DNA of 64,000 bases from an uncultured Chloracidobacterium sp. (GTDB lineage: Bacteria; Acidobacteriota; Blastocatellia; Pyrinomonadales; Pyrinomonadaceae). The translations under genes were made by a program, and so were the position numbers. The DNA is taken from the NCBI GenBank assembly GCA_936914845.1, contig CAKZGE010000003.1, positions 682,001 through 746,000 of the forward strand, given 5' to 3'. The notes beneath the pieces are model-generated. The model had not been told where the DNA came from. It saw only the letters and a list, made by a program, of their open reading frames with translations, and made no database searches. Below are positions 59,684-64,000 of this stretch, piece after piece. How positions within the stretch are numbered: the stretch's first letter is position 1; the number at the start of each line of letters is the position of its first letter.

Positions 59684-60960
59684 CGCAAATAGAATTGCCG
59701 GATCAGGTCCGACACCTCAGCCGGAAAGCACACTCGATGGAGCCGATAGCCTTCCTGCAGCCCGCGAACCGCAGAGCTTATTTCAGAGATCTCTCGGATC
59801 TGCGGTGAAGAATACCCATGCTCGACATAGATAAGATCTTTTGGCGAGGCCGTTTTTCGTGTGTAGAAATAATGTGGTACGTCGCCCGCTTTGTCTTCGA
59901 TAAAATAATATTCCGGGTCATAGCCATTGTCTGCCACGGCCGCACTTGCTTGTTTCAAAAAGCGTCCTTTTTCTTCGTCCGGCATATCGAGATCGAACGC
60001 TTTGAAAAGTCTTCGATGCAGAAATCTTCCGGCTAGATCAGCCAAGACGGCGTCGGACGAAGTGTGCCAATGCTTGATATGAAACAACACGTCGGTATCG
60101 TCAAGTGCCAAATGTTCCCGCAGCTGCAAGGATTCGCCGCGAAGTATCTTTTCGAAGGAAGAACCCGGAATGTGCCAAACGTCGCCGCCTTGCCGATAAA
60201 CTTTCAATGCACGCTGAAGGGTTGACCGCAGAACACACTCAGCCGCTCGCAGCGTGCGGTGGAAATAGACCTGGCGAAACATATAATAGCGGGCCTGTAG
60301 GTAGTCTTCGACAGATGAAACGCCGTGGGCCGAGACATACAGCTGGTCTTCGTCTTCGTTTATCTCAAGCGATTTTATTATCCATTCCAGGTCATAAATG
60401 CCGTATTTCGCTCCTGTCATCAGCGAATCGCGAAGCAGGTAATCCATCCGATCCACATCAAGCTGGGATGATACCAATTGAGCCAGGGCCATCGGCTTAA
60501 AAGTTCCGCGGATTATATCGGCGGCGTCGGTAGCCAATTGAGGCGAAAATTCAAATATCGTTCTGCCTACTTCCGTGTCGCGGCTCAAGATAGCTTCGAT
60601 AGTGAAATCTTCGTGGTGAAAGCCGAAAATGCCCTCAATAACGTGTGAATAGGGCCCGTGGCCGATGTCATGCAGAAGTGCAGCGACCCGCACAGCCGCT
60701 TGGTCGCCCGCCGAGATCTCGTACTTGCCCGACAATCGGCCGAGCGTTCTGGTTGCCAGATGAAAAGCCCCGAGTGAATGTGTGAAGCGCGAATGCTCTG
60801 CCGCTTGATAGGCAAAATGTGCGAGACCGAGTTGTCTGATCCGCCTTAATCGTTGAAACTCTGCCGTATCGACCAGCCGGGCGATCAGATCTCCCAACGG
60901 CGAGCCTAATTCTACCCTGATGATGTTGTGGACGGAATCGCGGTAAATACGTTCTGACAT
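59680..60960 (-). CDS. HD-domain phosphohydrolase (YdhJ/dGTPase-like)
   Basis: This 426-residue protein has the HD metal-binding motif VAALLHDIGHGPYSHVIEG and an upstream FQRLRRIRQLGLAHFAYQAAEHSRFTHSLGAFHLA with metal His. The same layout occurs in dNTP triphosphohydrolases and related HD enzymes. A nucleotide substrate is likely but unproved. It is the first gene of a run with the TonB-like protein. Confidence 0.9.
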   Translation of the reverse strand: MSERIYRDSVHNIIRVELGSPLGDLIARLVDTAEFQRLRRIRQLGLAHFAYQAAEHSRFTHSLGAFHLATRTLGRLSGKYEISAGDQAAVRVAALLHDIGHGPYSHVIEGIFGFHHEDFTIEAILSRDTEVGRTIFEFSPQLATDAADIIRGTFKPMALAQLVSSQLDVDRMDYLLRDSLMTGAKYGIYDLEWIIKSLEINEDEDQLYVSAHGVSSVEDYLQARYYMFRQVYFHRTLRAAECVLRSTLQRALKVYRQGGDVWHIPGSSFEKILRGESLQLREHLALDDTDVLFHIKHWHTSSDAVLADLAGRFLHRRLFKAFDLDMPDEEKGRFLKQASAAVADNGYDPEYYFIEDKAGDVPHYFYTRKTASPKDLIYVEHGYSSPQIREISEISSAVRGLQEGYRLHRVCFPAEVSDLIRQFYLR

Positions 60961-61254
60961 AGCCTGAAATTATTTCAGATTACATAAAAGCCTTCAAAGC
61001 CGGCACAATGCAAAAAAAAGGATTAAATATAGAAATTTGGAGAAATGCAAAAACATAAATATGCATAGGGAACCGACATGAGCTGTAACGGGTTCGTGTA
61101 AGATGTTTTATTTCAGCAGTTACGGCTAGTGTTCTAACCCGAGGGTTTAATAATAACTTTTGGCTCGATTTTTGCTCATTTGCATGAAAATGAATTGATG
61201 TGTATCTACACAATTCTTTAGAGGAATATTCTTTTTCAATTGAGGAGTGAAATA
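60961..61254. other. gene-free stretch upstream of the TonB-dependent receptor
   Basis: A+T-rich DNA lies between two divergent genes, with no credible ORF. The ribosome-binding GAGGAGT lies just before 61255. I see no riboswitch or clear promoter pair in the rest. Confidence 0.5.
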
Positions 61255-64000
61255 ATGAGAAATAGTCTTAAATTGACCTTTTCTATGCTGTCCCTGATTC
61301 TTTGCTTTAGCATTTCTGCTTTTGCACAAGAATTGACGGGTAGCATTGAAGGCGTTGTTAAAGACCCTAATGGAGCCGTTGTGCCCAGTGTTTCCGTTAC
61401 GATCCGAGATTCCGGTGCCACCGGTGCCGGTTTTAGCCGTACGATCGTTACAGATAGCCAGGGCTTTTTCCGCCTCCTGCAAGTTCCGCCGGGAACCTTT
61501 ACGGTCTCTACTGCGGCAACGTCAGGGTTTGGTTCGACCACACTTCAGAACGTTAAGGTTGTGCTTGGTAAAGCAACCCGTCTGGATGTTGCCCTTGCGG
61601 CAGGAACCACAGAGGTCACAGTGGATGTCGGAACTATCGACGCACCGCTGGATACGACCGCTAGTGCTGTAACTACGGCACTTACAGAAGAAAAACTCGA
61701 ACTGATCCCTAAAGGTACGACCTTTACGTCTGCCCTGAAGGCATCGCCGGGTACTCGTCCCGATGCTCTTGCCGGCGGTTGGACAGTAGATGGTGCGACG
61801 AGTTCGGAAAACAACTTTTTGATCGATGGTCAGGAAGTTACCAATTATCGTAATGCCGGTATCAACTCAAACTATCAGCTTCCGTTTCAGGTAGTTCAGG
61901 AATTGCAGGTCAAGACCAGCGGATTCGACGCCGAATACGGCGGAGCAACCGGCGGTGTTTTCAGCGTTGTCACCAAGGGTGGTAACAATGATTGGCACGG
62001 ACAATTTGGAGCAACCTTCCAAAGCGCAAAGTTTGATGGCGGAAATCGACCTTCGCTCTTCCGATTTACTGAAGGTTCCGGTGCAAACTATGTTGAATAT
62101 CCGGAATACGTAACACAGCCGAAGAGCAACTATTTGACCTGGCTGCCAAGTGCTAACTTGAGCGGTCCGATCGTCAAAGATCGTCTGTGGTTCTTTGGAA
62201 GTTGGTCACCTCGTATTACGACGGACCGCGTTGATGCGACCTTCTATACGAATCAGCGTCAAGCTCTTCGTACGATCAATGCCGGTACGCCGGATCCGGC
62301 CAACCCGGGTTATATGACCATTCCTAATGGTGGTCGTCAGACCTATTCTTCGGAATCTACTTCGCACTATGCTTTCGGCCGTGTTGACGCACAACCGTTC
62401 AGCAAGCTGCGTTTGACCGCGACCTATCTTTGGAACCCGACCGTTCGCAACGGCGTAATTCCTGTTAATCCGCTCGCTATCGGTGCCACCGACCAGGCTG
62501 TCAATTTTGGCCCGGGCGTCGGTATTCTCCAAGGCTCTGCACTTCGCAGCCGCCAGGGTGGACGCGATAACGCTAATAACGTTACCGGAACTGCGGTTTA
62601 TAATCCGACGAGCTGGCTTATCGGTTCTTTCCGTTTCTCGAGAGCATTCTTGAACGCTCGCGGAAACAACTACTTCGTGCCGTCAGGCAACCAATATGTT
62701 TGCCACACGACTTCGGATGCTTCCATTCCGAATTCTTGTGCACCAGGTTCTTCATCGCCAAGCACCACGCAGAATCTGCGTGATGTAGCGATCAAGACCA
62801 ATTACGAAGGCGACTTGACCTTCCTTTTCAACTTGGGTGGACGTCATCAGCTAAAAGGCGGCTATCAGCGATTGAAAACCTTTAACGACCGTGCGATGAA
62901 CTTTTCGCAGATCGTTTTCCTTTCCTATGGTGATGCCCGCATCAACGCAACTCCGTTCCAGTGGAGTGCGCCAACGGCTACTGTGCCGAATCCGGCAGCG
63001 ATCGGTGCAGGTGCTCTGCAGCGTTTTGGTTCGGTCGGTATCGGCAGCGGTAATTCGCAGTCGTTCTATGTTCAAGACAAGTGGCAGATCGGCCGCTTGA
63101 CCCTGAATCTCGGTGTTCGCTCTGAAAATGAAAGCGTACCTTCATTCAATGAATTTGGATCAGGGTTCGATTTCGGCTGGGGCAAGAAAATTGCACCTCG
63201 TTTCGGCGCCGCATTTGATGTTTTCGGTAACGGAAAGACCAAAGCTTTTGGTAGCTATGGACACTTCTTTGACCACATCAAATTCATCGTTGCACAGGGT
63301 TCATTCGGCGGTGATTTCTATCGCGTCGATTTCTTTGACATCCTTCCTGGACAGGGCCCGGGAACATTTACGACAGCATCAGTTGTCGGAAATTACACCG
63401 ACCCGATCGGCGGCGGATGCCCGACTACCGGATTTATCGGCAGCGGCCTGAGCCGTTGTCAGACAGACTATCGCGTTGCTTCCAATGACCCGCGTAATGA
63501 CGTTAACGTTGCAGGCGGTATCGATCCGGATGCTAAGCCTTACGAACAGCGTGAATTTACTGTCGGTCTGGAGCACGAATTGAGCAAAGACTACATCATT
63601 CGCGGTCGTTATACCGACAAGAAATTGCTTCATGCAATTGACGATGCCGGTGCCTTGAATGCTGATGCTTCGGCTGAGATCTACATTACCGGTAACCCGG
63701 GCGAAGGTCTCCATGCACAATTCTTGCGTGATTTCGGTTATCCGGAACCATATTACAAACCGAGACGTGACTACAAAGCTGTTGAAGTTATTCTTGAAAA
63801 ACGGTTGTCAAACAACTATTTCTTCAACTTGAACTATACCTACAGCAGACTGCGTGGTAACTACTCAGGACTTGCAAACACCGACGAACTTTCGGGCGGT
63901 TTGAATGGTACAGCCAGATCTGATCCGGGTGTCAACCGTTCGTTCGACCTTCCGACCATCGGCGGTACGGCACGTGGTGTTGATGACTACGGCCCAATGG
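61255..64000 (+). CDS. TonB-dependent outer-membrane receptor with carboxypeptidase-regulatory-like domain (cut by window edge)
   Basis: The ATG at 61255 follows GAGGAGT. The visible 915 residues start with a signal peptide (LTFSMLSLILCFSISAFAQ). A CarboxypepD-regulatory domain follows (about 26-115, GSIEGVVKDPNGAVVPSVSVTIRD). Then come a plug-like domain (GWTVDGATSSENNFLIDGQEVTN, VVQELQVKTSGFDAEYGGATGGVFSVVTKGG) and many beta strands of the barrel. The protein continues past the window. This domain order is typical of OmpA/TonB-type receptors expanded in Acidobacteriota. The ligand (glycan, siderophore or peptide) is unknown. Confidence 0.93.
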   Translation, partial: MRNSLKLTFSMLSLILCFSISAFAQELTGSIEGVVKDPNGAVVPSVSVTIRDSGATGAGFSRTIVTDSQGFFRLLQVPPGTFTVSTAATSGFGSTTLQNVKVVLGKATRLDVALAAGTTEVTVDVGTIDAPLDTTASAVTTALTEEKLELIPKGTTFTSALKASPGTRPDALAGGWTVDGATSSENNFLIDGQEVTNYRNAGINSNYQLPFQVVQELQVKTSGFDAEYGGATGGVFSVVTKGGNNDWHGQFGATFQSAKFDGGNRPSLFRFTEGSGANYVEYPEYVTQPKSNYLTWLPSANLSGPIVKDRLWFFGSWSPRITTDRVDATFYTNQRQALRTINAGTPDPANPGYMTIPNGGRQTYSSESTSHYAFGRVDAQPFSKLRLTATYLWNPTVRNGVIPVNPLAIGATDQAVNFGPGVGILQGSALRSRQGGRDNANNVTGTAVYNPTSWLIGSFRFSRAFLNARGNNYFVPSGNQYVCHTTSDASIPNSCAPGSSSPSTTQNLRDVAIKTNYEGDLTFLFNLGGRHQLKGGYQRLKTFNDRAMNFSQIVFLSYGDARINATPFQWSAPTATVPNPAAIGAGALQRFGSVGIGSGNSQSFYVQDKWQIGRLTLNLGVRSENESVPSFNEFGSGFDFGWGKKIAPRFGAAFDVFGNGKTKAFGSYGHFFDHIKFIVAQGSFGGDFYRVDFFDILPGQGPGTFTTASVVGNYTDPIGGGCPTTGFIGSGLSRCQTDYRVASNDPRNDVNVAGGIDPDAKPYEQREFTVGLEHELSKDYIIRGRYTDKKLLHAIDDAGALNADASAEIYITGNPGEGLHAQFLRDFGYPEPYYKPRRDYKAVEVILEKRLSNNYFFNLNYTYSRLRGNYSGLANTDELSGGLNGTARSDPGVNRSFDLPTIGGTARGVDDYGPM

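Overview
The window reads as a contiguous piece of a bacterial chromosome of moderate G+C. The best fit is an Acidobacteriota-like organism, possibly class Blastocatellia. The main clue is the large TonB-dependent receptor at the right edge, which carries an N-terminal carboxypeptidase-regulatory-like domain. Supporting clues are REP-type palindromes with a RAYT transposase, abundant secreted proteins of unknown function, a split ATP synthase operon with b' and b subunits, and a pilB/pilT/pilC cluster. The placement is an inference from gene content; there is no rRNA, tRNA or CRISPR array in the window.

Layout. 1-9.7 kb holds a phenylalanine/tyrosine degradation locus (hmgA fragment, hppD, phhA, divergent Lrp-type regulator). 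It is interspersed with three type II toxin-antitoxin pairs, a decayed ORF6N gene, a Ca2+/H+ antiporter and an AAC(3)-I-like acetyltransferase. 9.7-12.2 kb is accessory DNA: REP-like palindromes around an unknown gene and a RAYT/IS200-like transposase, then a small XRE regulator overlapping a PD-(D/E)XK-like protein. 12.4-21.2 kb has a secreted protein, an SBF-like transporter, type IV pilus genes pilC, pilT and pilB, and a TPR protein. 21.3-34.4 kb is mixed: folA, a fluoride exporter with a fluoride riboswitch, a sugar kinase, transketolase, a secreted cystatin-like protein coupled to a serine hydrolase, an alanyl-tRNA synthetase lacking its catalytic domain, MATE and EamA transporters, and a second Lrp regulator. 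34.5-42 kb has an aldehyde dehydrogenase, an extradiol dioxygenase coupled to a DsbA-NhaA fusion, exonuclease III and an orphan DNA methyltransferase.

42.2-46.4 kb encodes ATP synthase subunits b', b, delta, alpha and gamma, ending in a terminator. After some small exported proteins come a VanZ-like protein, the DUF4130/radical-SAM repair pair and an SPFH/zinc-ribbon protein. lepA follows, and its 3' end is duplicated around a 1.6-kb insert carrying a Schlafen-type AlbA_2 gene. The window closes with an M13 peptidase, PlsC-like acyltransferase, TonB-like protein, HD hydrolase and the TonB-dependent receptor.

Working together: PhhA makes tyrosine from phenylalanine, HppD makes homogentisate and HmgA opens its ring. 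PilB extends and PilT retracts a pilus anchored by PilC. The strongest candidate for something undescribed is the small lepA-targeted element at 54265-55947, which carries a replacement lepA 3' end, one AlbA_2 gene and a cluster of CGTGCAATT repeats, but no recombinase.
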